29,078 nucleotides of DNA from AC-32 sp035624425. Its GTDB lineage: Bacteria; Actinomycetota; Thermoleophilia; Gaiellales; Gaiellaceae. A model generated the notes under the pieces. The model was not told the origin of the DNA and did not search any database. It saw nothing but the letters and a program-made list of their open reading frames with translations. Below, in pieces: positions 14,721 through 23,219 of the stretch. The DNA lies in the NCBI GenBank assembly GCA_035624425.1, contig DASPRN010000106.1, forward strand, positions 1-29,078, written 5' to 3'. A program made the translations under genes and the position numbers. Within the stretch, counting starts at the first letter, position 1. Each line of letters begins with the position of its first letter.

Positions 14721-14881
14721 CGGAGCTGCTGCACGAGATCCGGCAGGCCAGCGACCTGCAGGCCGTGGTCGACCTCCTGCACGAAGAGATCGACTCCGAC
14801 CGGCCGGCGGCCTTCGGCGCAGACGACCGCGCCTCCCTGGAACGCGTCGCGGAGCTGCTGGCAGCACAGTGCGCTCAGTGA
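14717..14881 (+). CDS. 54-aa hypothetical protein
   Basis: The ORF starts with ATG 14717, overlapping the thioesterase stop (ATGA), and ends at TGA 14879-14881, overlapping the GTG of the sulfatase-like gene (GTGA). The peptide, beginning MTELLHEIRQASDLQAVVDL, is acidic and probably all helical, with no membrane segment. No family is recognised. Third-position GC is high as in real neighbours. The tight overlaps at both ends make it very likely to be translated and to couple the two larger genes. Confidence 0.7.
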   Translation: MTELLHEIRQASDLQAVVDLLHEEIDSDRPAAFGADDRASLERVAELLAAQCAQ

Positions 14882-16776
14882 GGCTGGAACCGCCGCGGCT
14901 CCGGATCGCGGGGGTCCACCTCGCGGTCCTCTGGTCGTTTGCAGTCGCCGAGCCGCTGTTCGACCTGCTCGGCCGCAACGGCGAGTTCTTCGCCGCGCGC
15001 GGGTCGACGAGCTCGGACGTCGTCCTGTTCGCGTTGGTGCTCGCGCTCGTGCCGCCCGCGCTGCTGCTCGGCCTGGAGGCGGTGACCCCGCGCCGCGCCC
15101 GCGGCGTCTTGCACGCACTGCTCGTCGCGGGCCTCGTCGGCCTGCTCGCGCTCGAGGCGATCCGGGCTCTCGGCGCGCCGGGCTGGCTCCTGGCGGCGAT
15201 TGCCGGCGCGATCGGGCTGGGCGCCGCTGCGGTCTACTTCCGCCTGCCGGCAGCGCAAATGCTCCTGACCGTGCTGGCGCCGGTGCCACTGATCTTCCTC
15301 GCCCTCTTCCTGCTGGACTCGGACGCCTCCCGGCTGACGCTCTCCGGGACCGCGACCGCCTCGGCGGCGACGGTCCGTCCGAACGCGCCGGTGGTCATGG
15401 TCGTCTTCGACGAGCTGCCGGTGAACTCGTTGCTCGACAAGCACGGCCTCGTCGACCCGATTCGATACCCGCACTTCGCCGCGCTCCAGCGGGGCTCGAC
15501 CTGGTTCGCGAACGAGAGCGTCGTCTCGGAGGGGACGCTGCATGGCGTGCCGTCGCTCCTGACCGGCCGCTACCCGCGGCCCGGCGAGCTGCCCGTCTAC
15601 CACGACCATCCCCGGAACCTGTTCACGCTCTTCGGGCGCGAGGCCGAGCTGCACGTCTTCGAGACGGAGACGCACCTCTGCCCGCCGAGCCTCTGCCACG
15701 AGTCGGGCCAGTCGCTCGACGGTCGGCTCGGCTCGCTGTTCGCCGACACGAGCGTCGTCTATCTCCACGAGCTGCTCCCGGATGACCTCGCGAGCGGGAT
15801 CCCGTCGGCCTCGAACGGCTGGCAGGACTTCTGGCGCAACGGCGGCGGCGCGAACGACCCGCAGCGGCGCTTCGCGCGGTTCCTGCCGACGATCAGGCCG
15901 ACAAAGCAGCCCGCCCTCTGGTATCTGCATTTCCTTCTCCCGCACAGCCCCTGGCGCTTCCTGCCCTCGGGGCGCCGCTACGCGATCCGGCCGGCTCCGG
16001 GCTGGACCGCGGCCGAGGTCTGGAACGGCAACCAGGCGGCGGTCGACCAGTACTGGCAGCGCCACCTGCTCCAGCTCGGCTACGCCGACAAGCTGCTCGG
16101 CCGGCTGGTCTCGCGCTTGAGGGCCACCGGGCTCTACGACCGTTCCCTGCTGGTCGTGACCGCCGACGAGGGGCTCAGCTTCCGCGCCGGGGAGAAACGG
16201 CGACCCGCCTCGGCGACCAACCTGCAGGACATTTCCTACGTGCCGCTGTTCGTGAAGCTCCCGCACCAACGGAACGGACGGGTAGTGCGGCGTGCGACGC
16301 GCTCGGCCGACGTGCTGCCGACGATCGCGGCCGCTCTCAAGGTGACGCTTCCCTGGCCCGTCGAAGGGCAGAACCTGCTCGCGCCGTCCCACCCTGAGCG
16401 GTTCGTCTCGGTGGCGAAGGACCACGGCCGCCGCCTCGTCGTCCCGGCTGCCGCGCTCGAGGCTCGCCGGGAAGCGGCTCTTCGGCGCCAGGTGGCGCTC
16501 TTCGGTTCGGACGAGCCCGTCTCGGCCCTGTACGCGATCGGGCCCGACCGCCACCTTTTCGGTCACCCGTTCGAGGGAGGCCGGCACGTCACCGACCTCG
16601 ACCCCATCGACCGTTCGGGGGCACTCGTCCAGGTGAGCGGCCGTGCGGCCGGGCGCTCGGTGGTCGTCGTCGCCAACGGCCGGGTCGTCGCCGTCGACCC
16701 CGTCGTGCAAGGGCGCTTCTGGGCGCTCGTGCCAGGGACGGCGCCGGGCCGTCTCGTCGTCTACGCGATTCCGTAG
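14878..16776 (+). CDS. Membrane-anchored sulfatase/phosphoglycerol transferase-like hydrolase
   Basis: The 632-aa product has an N-terminal membrane part with about four hydrophobic segments (roughly 10-28, 47-68, 77-97 and 102-146). An alkaline-phosphatase-superfamily domain follows from about residue 170: VVMVVFDELPV (metal-binding acidic pair), SEGTLHGVPSLLTGRYP (probable nucleophile T220), FLLPHSPW and LLVVTADEGLSF. Members transfer or remove phospho- or sulfo-groups on envelope polymers outside the membrane. In most relatives the last metal motif is ADHG; here it is ADEG. GTG 14878 (GTGA overlap) is chosen over GTG 14869. Its substrate is not predictable. Confidence 0.85.
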   Translation: MRLEPPRLRIAGVHLAVLWSFAVAEPLFDLLGRNGEFFAARGSTSSDVVLFALVLALVPPALLLGLEAVTPRRARGVLHALLVAGLVGLLALEAIRALGAPGWLLAAIAGAIGLGAAAVYFRLPAAQMLLTVLAPVPLIFLALFLLDSDASRLTLSGTATASAATVRPNAPVVMVVFDELPVNSLLDKHGLVDPIRYPHFAALQRGSTWFANESVVSEGTLHGVPSLLTGRYPRPGELPVYHDHPRNLFTLFGREAELHVFETETHLCPPSLCHESGQSLDGRLGSLFADTSVVYLHELLPDDLASGIPSASNGWQDFWRNGGGANDPQRRFARFLPTIRPTKQPALWYLHFLLPHSPWRFLPSGRRYAIRPAPGWTAAEVWNGNQAAVDQYWQRHLLQLGYADKLLGRLVSRLRATGLYDRSLLVVTADEGLSFRAGEKRRPASATNLQDISYVPLFVKLPHQRNGRVVRRATRSADVLPTIAAALKVTLPWPVEGQNLLAPSHPERFVSVAKDHGRRLVVPAAALEARREAALRRQVALFGSDEPVSALYAIGPDRHLFGHPFEGGRHVTDLDPIDRSGALVQVSGRAAGRSVVVVANGRVVAVDPVVQGRFWALVPGTAPGRLVVYAIP

Positions 16777-16787
16777 AGAAGGTGCTG

Positions 16788-16834
16788 GGCGCCCGCCCGC
16801 CGTCCTCGACACGAACGGGCGCCGCAGCCTTTTT
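16788..16834 (+). terminator. Probable intrinsic terminator after the sulfatase-like gene
   Basis: Perfect 8-bp arms GGCGCCCG (16788-16795) and CGGGCGCC (16816-16823) are followed by GCAGCC and five Ts. The element lies 12 nt after the stop codon. The 20-nt loop is long, so efficiency is uncertain. Confidence 0.55.
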
Positions 16835-16870
16835 GGTACGCCCCCTCCCCTACATCACGTTGTAGTCGGC

Positions 16871-16936
16871 GGCGCCAAAAGCGCCATCCCTCGTTCGAGG
16901 TACCCCGCCCGTTCGAGGGATGATCCCTCGTTTGAG
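16871..16936. repeat. Inverted and direct ATCCCTCG repeats between convergent genes
   Basis: GGCGC-CAAAA-GCGCC (16871-16885) is followed by arms CATCCCTCG (16885-16893) and CGAGGGATG (16914-16922) and a second direct copy ATCCCTCGTTTGAG (16923-16936) of ATCCCTCGTTCGAG (16886-16899). It may form alternative hairpins and help end the rel transcript. Confidence 0.5.
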
Positions 16937-16940
16937 TGAT

Positions 16941-19148
16941 CTACGACGGCGTTACGCGATAGGCGTCGAAGACGGCGTCCAGGTTCCGCAGCGCGGTCAG
17001 CAGGCTGCGCAGAGCCTTGACGTCCCCGACCTCGGCCACGTACCAGTTCTTCGCGAGCTGGTCCTCGACGTGTCCCCCGTACTCGACGATGTTGGCGCCG
17101 TGCTCGGCGAAGGTCCGGGCCACGTCCTCGAGCAGCCGCGGCCGGTCCCAGGAAGAGACCGCGATCTGCACGCGGAAGCTCCGCGTGGCACCGCCGTCCC
17201 AGGAGACCTTCGTGAACCGCTCCGGGTTGCGCCGCAGCGACCTCACGTTCGAGCAGTCCTCGCGGTGGATCGTGATCCCCTTGCCGAGCGAGATGTAGCC
17301 GACGATCTTGTCGCCCGGAACCGGCGTGCAGCACTTCGCCAGCCGGACGAGCACGTCGTCGACGCCGCGCACGGTGATCCCGAGGTTGTCGCTCGAGATG
17401 GCGTCGCGCGCCTTCGGCGCCTTGAGCGGGACCGCCTCCTCCTCGGCGACCTGCTCGGTCTTGAGGCGCTGGATCACCTTGTTGACGATCTGGGTGGCCT
17501 GGAGCTTCCCGGAGCCGAGCGCCAGGTAGAAGTCCTCGGCCTTCTTGAAGCCGGTCTCGCGAATCACCTGCGCGAGCACCGAGGATCCCTGCAGCTTCTT
17601 GTACGGCAGGTTCTGCCGCTTGAGGGCGCTCTCGAGGGTCTCCCGGCCCTTCTGCTCGGTCTCCTCACGCGTCTCGCGCGAGAACCACTGGCGGATCTTG
17701 TTGCGGGCCCGCGAGGAGGCGGCCAGCGAGAGCCAGTCGCGCGACGGGCCGCGGCCGCTCTTGGTGGTCAGGATCTCGACGAAGTCGCCGCTCTTCAGAC
17801 GGTAGTGCAGCGGCACGATCCGCCCGTTGATCTTGGCGCCGACGGTGCGGTGGCCGACGTCGGTGTGGACGGCGTAGGCGAAGTCGATCGGCGTCGCGCC
17901 GGCCGGCAGCACCTTCACCTCGCCCTTGGGCGTGAACACGTAGACCTCCTCGTCGAAGAGGTCGGTGCGAAAGGCCTTCATGAACTCGCGCGGGTCGGCC
18001 TCGTCCTCCTGCCAGTCCATCAGCTGGCGGATCCAGGCGAGCCACTCCTCGTCGGCCTTGCCGTCCTTCTTGCCCGTCTTGTAGCCCCAGTGCGCGGCGA
18101 CGCCGAACTCCGCGGTCTCGTGCATCTCCCGCGTGCGCACCTGGATCTCGAGCGGCCTGCCCTCGGGCCCGACCACCGTCGTGTGCAGCGCGCGATAGCC
18201 GTTCAGCTTCGGCATCGCGACGTAGTCCTTGAAGCGGCCGGGCATCGGCTTCCAGAGCGAGTGGATCAGGCCGAGCGCGCCGTAGCAGTCCCGCGTCCCC
18301 TCGTCGCCGCTGCGCTCGCAGATGACCCGCATCGCGGTCAGGTCGTAGATCTCGTTGAACTCGCGGCCCTTCTTGGCCATCTTGTCGTAGATCGAGTAGA
18401 AGTGCTTCGCGCGGCCGGAGATCTCGGCCGGGATGTCGACCTTCTCCAGCTCGGCCTTCAGCACCATCGCCGCCTCGCGCACGTGCTCCTCGCGGTCCGC
18501 ACGGCGCTCGCTGACCATCGCCTTGATCTCCTCGTACTTGCGAGGGTGCAGGGTCATGAACGCAAGGTCCTCGAGCTCCCACTTGAGCTTGTTGATCCCG
18601 AGCCGGTGGGCCAGCGGCGCGTAGACCTCGAGCGTCTCCTTCGCCTTCTGCACCTGCTTCTGCTTGCCGAGGTACTCGATCGTGCGCATGTTGTGGAGGC
18701 GGTCGGCGAGCTTGATCAGGATCACCCGCACGTCCTGGGCCATCGCCACGATCATCTTGCGGTAGTTCTCGGCCTCCGTCTGCTCGCGGCTCTGGAACTG
18801 GATTCGCGTCAGCTTGGTGACGCCCTCGACGAGCTGCGCGATCTCGTCGCCGAACTCGTCACGGATCTCCTTGATGTCGGTGTCGGTGTCCTCGACGACG
18901 TCGTGCAGGAGCGCGGCGGCGATCGTTTCCTCGTCCAGCCGCAGGTCGGCGCAGATCTTGGCTGCCCCCCAGGGGTGGTTGATGAAGTCCTCGCCGGAAC
19001 GGCGCTGCTGGCCCTCGTGCTTCTCGGCGGCGAAGTAGAACGCGCGCTCGAGCAGCTGCCTGTCGACGTCCGGGTTGTAAGCGGCGACGTCCGCAACCAG
19101 CTCGTCGATGAGCTCCTGATGCCGTCTGCCTGCTTCGAGGACCGTCAT
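16941..19148 (-). CDS. rel: Bifunctional (p)ppGpp synthetase/hydrolase Rel
   Basis: The 735-aa product has the full long-RSH layout. The HD hydrolase domain has INHP (H58) and LLHDVVEDT (H82, D83). The synthetase domain has GRFKDYVAMPKLNGYRALHT and EIQVRTREMHETAEFGVAAHW. TGS follows (DEEVYVFTPKGEVKVLPAG...), then a helical/zinc-finger-like region with CC (RLAKCCTPVPGDKIVG), and a C-terminal ACT domain. The RFKD motif is the RxKD type of bifunctional enzymes, and the HD site is intact. It makes and degrades the stringent-response alarmone. A TACACT hexamer ends 6 nt before the ATG at 19148, supporting a leaderless message. Confidence 0.95.
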   Translation of the reverse strand: MTVLEAGRRHQELIDELVADVAAYNPDVDRQLLERAFYFAAEKHEGQQRRSGEDFINHPWGAAKICADLRLDEETIAAALLHDVVEDTDTDIKEIRDEFGDEIAQLVEGVTKLTRIQFQSREQTEAENYRKMIVAMAQDVRVILIKLADRLHNMRTIEYLGKQKQVQKAKETLEVYAPLAHRLGINKLKWELEDLAFMTLHPRKYEEIKAMVSERRADREEHVREAAMVLKAELEKVDIPAEISGRAKHFYSIYDKMAKKGREFNEIYDLTAMRVICERSGDEGTRDCYGALGLIHSLWKPMPGRFKDYVAMPKLNGYRALHTTVVGPEGRPLEIQVRTREMHETAEFGVAAHWGYKTGKKDGKADEEWLAWIRQLMDWQEDEADPREFMKAFRTDLFDEEVYVFTPKGEVKVLPAGATPIDFAYAVHTDVGHRTVGAKINGRIVPLHYRLKSGDFVEILTTKSGRGPSRDWLSLAASSRARNKIRQWFSRETREETEQKGRETLESALKRQNLPYKKLQGSSVLAQVIRETGFKKAEDFYLALGSGKLQATQIVNKVIQRLKTEQVAEEEAVPLKAPKARDAISSDNLGITVRGVDDVLVRLAKCCTPVPGDKIVGYISLGKGITIHREDCSNVRSLRRNPERFTKVSWDGGATRSFRVQIAVSSWDRPRLLEDVARTFAEHGANIVEYGGHVEDQLAKNWYVAEVGDVKALRSLLTALRNLDAVFDAYRVTPS

Positions 19149-19154
19149 GCGAAA

Positions 19155-19160
19155 AGTGTA
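19155..19160 (-). promoter_or_regulatory. -10 hexamer of rel (leaderless)
   Basis: TACACT on the minus strand ends 6 nt before the rel ATG, identical in sequence and spacing to that of the cyclase/AAA gene. Confidence 0.6.
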
Positions 19161-19225
19161 CTCCCGCGTTTTCGTGTGTCAGAGAAGCGGTATCGGCAAA
19201 AGGAAGGTGTTCGCGGAGGCCGAAC

Positions 19226-19363
19226 ATGCCCCTCGTGCTCAACCGCAAAGACGAACGAAAGGCCGAGAAACTGGCCCGCTTGCTGGCCTCGCTGGACGAC
19301 ACGGCCCGCCTCGCGCGGCCGGTACCGCGCCGCCGGCTGCGAGTGTCCCTTTCGACCAAGTAA
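19226..19363 (+). CDS. 45-aa basic small protein
   Basis: The ATG at 19226 is preceded by GGAGG at 19215-19219 with a 6-nt gap, one of the best ribosome-binding sites in the window. The peptide begins MPLVLNRKDERKAEKLARLL and ends in an Arg-rich tail (RPVPRRRLRVSLSTK). It is highly basic and probably helical in its first half, so nucleic-acid or ribosome binding is possible but only a guess. Third codon positions are mostly G or C, as expected for a gene here. It is divergent from rel and convergent on recJ. Its stop codon lies inside the palindrome at 19359. Confidence 0.55.
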   Translation: MPLVLNRKDERKAEKLARLLASLDDTARLARPVPRRRLRVSLSTK

Positions 19364-19375
19364 CACTGTGTTACT
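19359..19375. repeat. 17-bp palindrome AGTAACACTGTGTTACT
   Basis: Perfect 8-base arms flank a central T. The inner 15 bases recur at 22692-22706. The TAA stop of the 45-aa ORF is part of it. It may be a REP-like element or serve as a hairpin at the transcript end. Confidence 0.65.
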
Positions 19376-19409
19376 AGGTCTCTGTGACCGCGAGATCGGC
19401 GGGCGGCCC

Positions 19410-21287
19410 TCAGGCGGCCTTGGCGAGGGTCGGCCGTTCGAGCAGCGCGCGGAAGCGCTCGGACTCGAGCAGGTGGCGTCTCCGCCCGCCCTCGGCCAGG
19501 CCGAGCTCGGCGAAGATCGCGGCCGCCTCTGAGTCGCGCTCTTCCTCCGGCTTGCGCCACTCGGCCACGAGCCAGTCGCGCCGGTCGACATAGGCCTCGT
19601 CCGCGTCGAAGACCTGGCGCACGTTCAGCTGCGGGGCGATCGTGCCGTTCCACTGGTTCGCCTCGAGCCTGAAGGCGAGGTCGTAGTGGTCCATGCGCCG
19701 GAGCCGGTCGAGCTGTGGGCCGAAGCCGAACGCGATCGCGCCGCCCGAGTCGCGACCGTTCTCGCGTACCCGGAAGCGCAGGTGCTTGCCCTCGCCGCAG
19801 GTGGCCGGCTCGACGACCTCGCAGCCCGTGAGCAGCAGGGTCACGCCCGGGTTGCCGAGGCCGAACGGCGCGAGGCGCGCCAGCTCGCCGCAGAGCTCGA
19901 GCGTCAGCTCGCCACCGTGGACGAAAGCGTCGACCTTGGTCAGGGGCCGTAGGTCGTCATCCGCCAGACGCTCGTCGGCGATTGCGCCGAAGGCTTCCGT
20001 GAACGCCTCGACCTGCTCCGGCTTGATCGAGAGGCCGGCCGCCGCCGCGTGGCCGCCCCAGCGCTCGAGGTGGCCGGCGCAGTCGCGTAGCCCGTCGTGC
20101 AGGTCGAAGGACGGGATCGAGCGGCCCGAGCCCTTCCAGTCGCCGTCGGTGCCGGCGATCAGGACGACGGGGCGCCGGTAGCGCTCGACCAGACGCGAGG
20201 CGACGATCCCGATCACGCCCTCGTGCCAGCCCTCGCCCGCGACGACGTAGCCGCGCCGGCGGCGGCGGGCCTCGGGCCAGCCTTCGATCGCCTCGATCGC
20301 CTCGCGCACGATCCGCTCCTCGACGGCCTGGCGGTCGCGGTTCAGCTCCTCGAGCTGTGCGGCGAGCCGGCGCGCCGGCTCCTGCTCCTCGGCGAGCAGG
20401 AGCTCGAGGGCGGCCCCGGGACGGGAGAGCCTCCCGGCGGCGTTCAGGCGCGGCGCGAGCCGGAAGCCGATCGCGCCGGCGTCGACCGCGGCCGGGTCGA
20501 CCCGCGCCGAGCGCATCAGCTCGCGCAGGCCCGGCTTCTGCGTCCGTGCGAGCGCGCGCAGGCCGGCGACCGCGAGCCCGCGGTTCTCGTCCACGAGCGG
20601 GACGACGTCGGCGACGGTGGCGAGCGCGACCAGGTCGAGGTGGCGGACGAGACCTTCCGAGCCCGCGCCGAGCAGCGCCTGCCCGAGCTTCCAGACGACG
20701 CCGGTCCCGCAGAGCTCGCGGAACGGGTACTCGCCGCGGTAGGGCCCTACGACCGGGCAGGCCGGCAGCTCCGGTCCGGCGCGGTGGTGGTCCGTGATCA
20801 CGACCTCGAGCCCGAGCGCGCGCGCGTGCGCGACCTCCTCGACCGCGGTCACGCCGCAGTCGACGGTCAGCACGAGGCCGACGCCCTCGCCGGCCAGACG
20901 CTCCAGCGTCTCGCGGGCCACCCCGTAGCCTTCCTCGAAGCGGCTCGGCAGGTGCCAGGTCACCTCGGCACCGAGCTCACGCAGGATGAGGACGGCGAGC
21001 GCGGTGGCGCAGATCCCGTCCGCGTCGTAGTCGCCGTGCACGCGGATCCGCTTTCCGGCCGCAACCGCGGCGCGGATCGACTCGCAGGCCTCGCGCATGT
21101 CGCCGAGCAGGAACGGATCGTGCTCCGGAAGCTCGGCCTCGAGGAAGCGGCGCGCAGCCACGGGGTCGCCGTAGCCCCGCCGCACGAGCACTCCGGCCGT
21201 CACCGGGCTCAGGCCGAGCTCGAGCGCGAGCGCCTCGACCTGCTCGCGCTCGGCGGTGCCACGGAGTCTCCACGGGCCGCTCGACAT
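19410..21287 (-). CDS. recJ: Single-stranded-DNA exonuclease RecJ
   Basis: The 625-aa protein has the DHH-family phosphoesterase motifs: HGDYDADG (84-91), VDCG (142-145) and TDHH (165-168). GTGVVWKLGQALLG follows, and then the DHHA1-like region GGHAAAAGLSI. An OB-fold segment follows (EVVEPATCGEGKHLRFRVRENG). RecJ degrades single-stranded DNA 5' to 3' in recombination and base-excision repair. It lies 34 nt after the 4-TM membrane gene on the same strand and may be in the same transcription unit. TACCGT on the minus strand, 9 nt before the ATG, could be an internal promoter. Confidence 0.93.
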   Translation of the reverse strand: MSSGPWRLRGTAEREQVEALALELGLSPVTAGVLVRRGYGDPVAARRFLEAELPEHDPFLLGDMREACESIRAAVAAGKRIRVHGDYDADGICATALAVLILRELGAEVTWHLPSRFEEGYGVARETLERLAGEGVGLVLTVDCGVTAVEEVAHARALGLEVVITDHHRAGPELPACPVVGPYRGEYPFRELCGTGVVWKLGQALLGAGSEGLVRHLDLVALATVADVVPLVDENRGLAVAGLRALARTQKPGLRELMRSARVDPAAVDAGAIGFRLAPRLNAAGRLSRPGAALELLLAEEQEPARRLAAQLEELNRDRQAVEERIVREAIEAIEGWPEARRRRRGYVVAGEGWHEGVIGIVASRLVERYRRPVVLIAGTDGDWKGSGRSIPSFDLHDGLRDCAGHLERWGGHAAAAGLSIKPEQVEAFTEAFGAIADERLADDDLRPLTKVDAFVHGGELTLELCGELARLAPFGLGNPGVTLLLTGCEVVEPATCGEGKHLRFRVRENGRDSGGAIAFGFGPQLDRLRRMDHYDLAFRLEANQWNGTIAPQLNVRQVFDADEAYVDRRDWLVAEWRKPEEERDSEAAAIFAELGLAEGGRRRHLLESERFRALLERPTLAKAA

Positions 21288-21321
21288 GGGCAGCCCACGG
21301 TACGGGGGCCTCCGGACGGAG

Positions 21322-22410
21322 CTAGGGCGAGGCGGAGTCGGTCGACTGGTCCTCGGGCGGCGGCGGGGACTCGCCGGTGATCAGCTGCTCGGCCTGGCCG
21401 AAGGTGACGCTCGTGAACCGCTCGCTGAAGCCCGCGAAGAAGGCGATGATGCCGTAGAAGAAGACGCTCCCCGAGTGGCTCGGCGGCTGCGTCCGCAAGA
21501 GGCCGCTGGCGAGCAGGAAGTAGAGGGCGACCCCGAAGATCGCTCCCACGAACGGCTTGTAGAGCCCGAGCCTGCGCAGCAGCGGCCGGCCGACCTCGAA
21601 GTCGACCTTGTACTGGCCGCCGCCGGTTCCCATGCGTGCGAGGACGCTGACGAGCGCGCCGACCGCCCCCGCGCCCGCGCAGAGCACGAGCAGCTGGGCC
21701 ATCTGGCCGCCGTAGTCGTTGGCGAGGGCGAGCCCAACCGAGATCAGCGTGCAGGCCGTGACGAGAAACGCCGTGCCGGCGAGCATTCCCGACACGTAGA
21801 CGATTCGGCCCGTCTTTGCGCCGGCGCGCAGGTAGTAGTCCTCGATCCGTGCGAGCTCGCGCCGCTGCGACACCACGAGCTGACGCTCCTTCGCCGCGTC
21901 GCGCCGCTCGTTCCGCTCGATGAAGCCGAGCACGTGTTCCTGCACCGAGTAGATCCACTGCAGCGCGATCCGCTCGCTCGTCCCACGCAGGGTCTCGCCC
22001 GCGCGGATCGCCAGCATGTCGCATTCGTGCAGCAGCTCCGCGAGCGGCTCCGCGTTCTTGGTCACCCAGTCGGTGACGCGGTGGAGGCGGACCTCGACCT
22101 CGGCCTCGGCGAAGGCGTGGCGCCGCCCACGCGCCGGCTTGACCGTCAGGGCGACCGCCGACGCGTTGCGGGTCGACCAGTAGACCGACGAGAGCTCGCC
22201 CTGCTCCCGCTCGAACTGCGCGAGCCTCGTGTTGTACTCGTCTTCCGTCGCCTGCGAGGCGGTGCCGTTCGCCTGCGCCTCCTCGTGGCGGCGGAAGTGC
22301 GCGCGCACGAGGTCCGAGAACGACGAGGCTCCGACCTGCTCCGCGGCCTGCTCCCGCGCGGCGGTCTTCTCAACCGGTCTCGAGTGGGCTCCGGCGGCGA
22401 GCTCGGCCAT
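21322..22410 (-). CDS. Four-TM membrane protein of unknown function
   Basis: The 362-aa product has a soluble, charged, probably helical N-terminal region of about 200 residues with no recognised motif. Four hydrophobic segments follow at about 203-229, 236-258, 285-305 and 316-329. The last ends in FFAGFSERFTSVTFGQAEQLI, a phrase that looks conserved in bacterial membrane proteins of unknown role. The tail is acidic and Pro-rich. The ATG at 22410 overlaps the stop of the NlpC/P60 gene as TGATG, so expression is coupled. It could act as a pore, anchor or holin-like partner for the linked hydrolases; that is inference from context. Confidence 0.8.
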   Translation of the reverse strand: MAELAAGAHSRPVEKTAAREQAAEQVGASSFSDLVRAHFRRHEEAQANGTASQATEDEYNTRLAQFEREQGELSSVYWSTRNASAVALTVKPARGRRHAFAEAEVEVRLHRVTDWVTKNAEPLAELLHECDMLAIRAGETLRGTSERIALQWIYSVQEHVLGFIERNERRDAAKERQLVVSQRRELARIEDYYLRAGAKTGRIVYVSGMLAGTAFLVTACTLISVGLALANDYGGQMAQLLVLCAGAGAVGALVSVLARMGTGGGQYKVDFEVGRPLLRRLGLYKPFVGAIFGVALYFLLASGLLRTQPPSHSGSVFFYGIIAFFAGFSERFTSVTFGQAEQLITGESPPPPEDQSTDSASP

Positions 22411-23192
22411 CAGAGGCAGGCCAGCCAGGCGGCCGGGGTGGGCTGGAACTTGCTCTCGACGGAGAAGGCGATCGCGATCGGCCCCTTCTCCTGGCCGTGC
22501 GAGCAGAGGAGCGGGTCCGCCCCGGCTTCGAGCACCAGCGCGACGTGGTTGCCGGGGTACGCGCCCCAGACGACGAGGTCTCCGGGCTGCACCGCGCTCT
22601 TCGCGATGTGGCGGCAGTGCTGCAGCATCGTCCCCGTGTAGGCGCCGCCGAAATCGCCGCCGTTGGGGTCGACCTTTGCCCCGGCCCACTTGTAACACAG
22701 TGTTACGAAGCCCGAGCAATCGGTCTGAAGCGGCAGCTTGCGGGGGTGGTCGAGGCCGTCGACCGGCCGCAGCTGCTGGTAGTGGATCGAGGACTCGTGC
22801 TGGATACCCCAGCGTGCGAGCTCGACGATCGTCGCCCGCAGCCCCGACGAGCTTTTCGCTTCCTTCAGACGCTGCGCGCGGCGCGTTTTGAACGGAGCCG
22901 GGAGCGGCTTGCCCTCGAGGTAGGCGGCCAGCTTCGGCCCGAAGTCGTCGTCGCACTCCTTCTCCGGGTAGCCGAGCAGCCATTTCGCCTGGCGCGCCGC
23001 GGCCGCGGTCGCGGGGCCGAACTCGCCGTCGACCGCGCCGGGCTGGAAGTTGCCGTACGGGTTGTCGGCCAGGAGCTTCTGCGCGGCCTTCACATCCGCC
23101 CCCGACATGTGCGGGTTCGCGAGCTGCAGCGTCGTCCTCTTGGCCGTCTTTTTGGCCGTGGCCGCTTTCTTTCCTGTGGCTGTCGCGGTCAT
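22410..23192 (-). CDS. Peptidoglycan-binding / NlpC-P60-like cysteine hydrolase
   Basis: The 260-aa product starts with a Lys/Ala/Thr-rich stretch (1-22) and no signal peptide. A peptidoglycan-binding-like repeat follows (SGADVKAAQKLLADNPYGNF...DGEFGPATAAAAR, 30-68). The catalytic region has C159 in TDCSGFVTLCYKW, H216 in PGNHVALVLE and H232, consistent with NlpC/P60 or CHAP-type endopeptidases that cut peptide cross-links in the cell wall. The ATG at 23192 is preceded by AGGA about 7 nt upstream. It follows the GH19 gene across a 97-nt gap filled by the two-hairpin repeat and is coupled to the 4-TM gene. Confidence 0.85.
   Translation of the reverse strand: MTATATGKKAATAKKTAKRTTLQLANPHMSGADVKAAQKLLADNPYGNFQPGAVDGEFGPATAAAARQAKWLLGYPEKECDDDFGPKLAAYLEGKPLPAPFKTRRAQRLKEAKSSSGLRATIVELARWGIQHESSIHYQQLRPVDGLDHPRKLPLQTDCSGFVTLCYKWAGAKVDPNGGDFGGAYTGTMLQHCRHIAKSAVQPGDLVVWGAYPGNHVALVLEAGADPLLCSHGQEKGPIAIAFSVESKFQPTPAAWLACL
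22692..22706. repeat. Second copy of the GTAACAC-N-GTGTTAC palindrome, inside a gene
   Basis: GTAACACAGTGTTAC is the exact reverse complement of the inner 15 bases at 19360-19374. Here it encodes VTLCY directly after the catalytic DCSGF motif of the NlpC/P60 protein. Confidence 0.65.
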
Positions 23193-23219
23193 GGCCGTCC
23201 TTTCTGACGGAGGAGGTGT

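Noticed and set aside
14875..16812. Long minus-strand open frame opposite the sulfatase-like gene
   Set aside because: Arg/Glu-rich shadow with no hydrophobic or domain pattern; the plus strand shows membrane segments and sulfatase motifs.
16885..16936. Start of a CRISPR array
   Set aside because: Units are only about 14 bp, include an inverted copy, and lack regular spacers and cas genes.
16920..19532. Long plus-strand open frame opposite rel
   Set aside because: The minus strand encodes a complete Rel with all motifs; the plus-strand translation is compositionally biased and motif-free.
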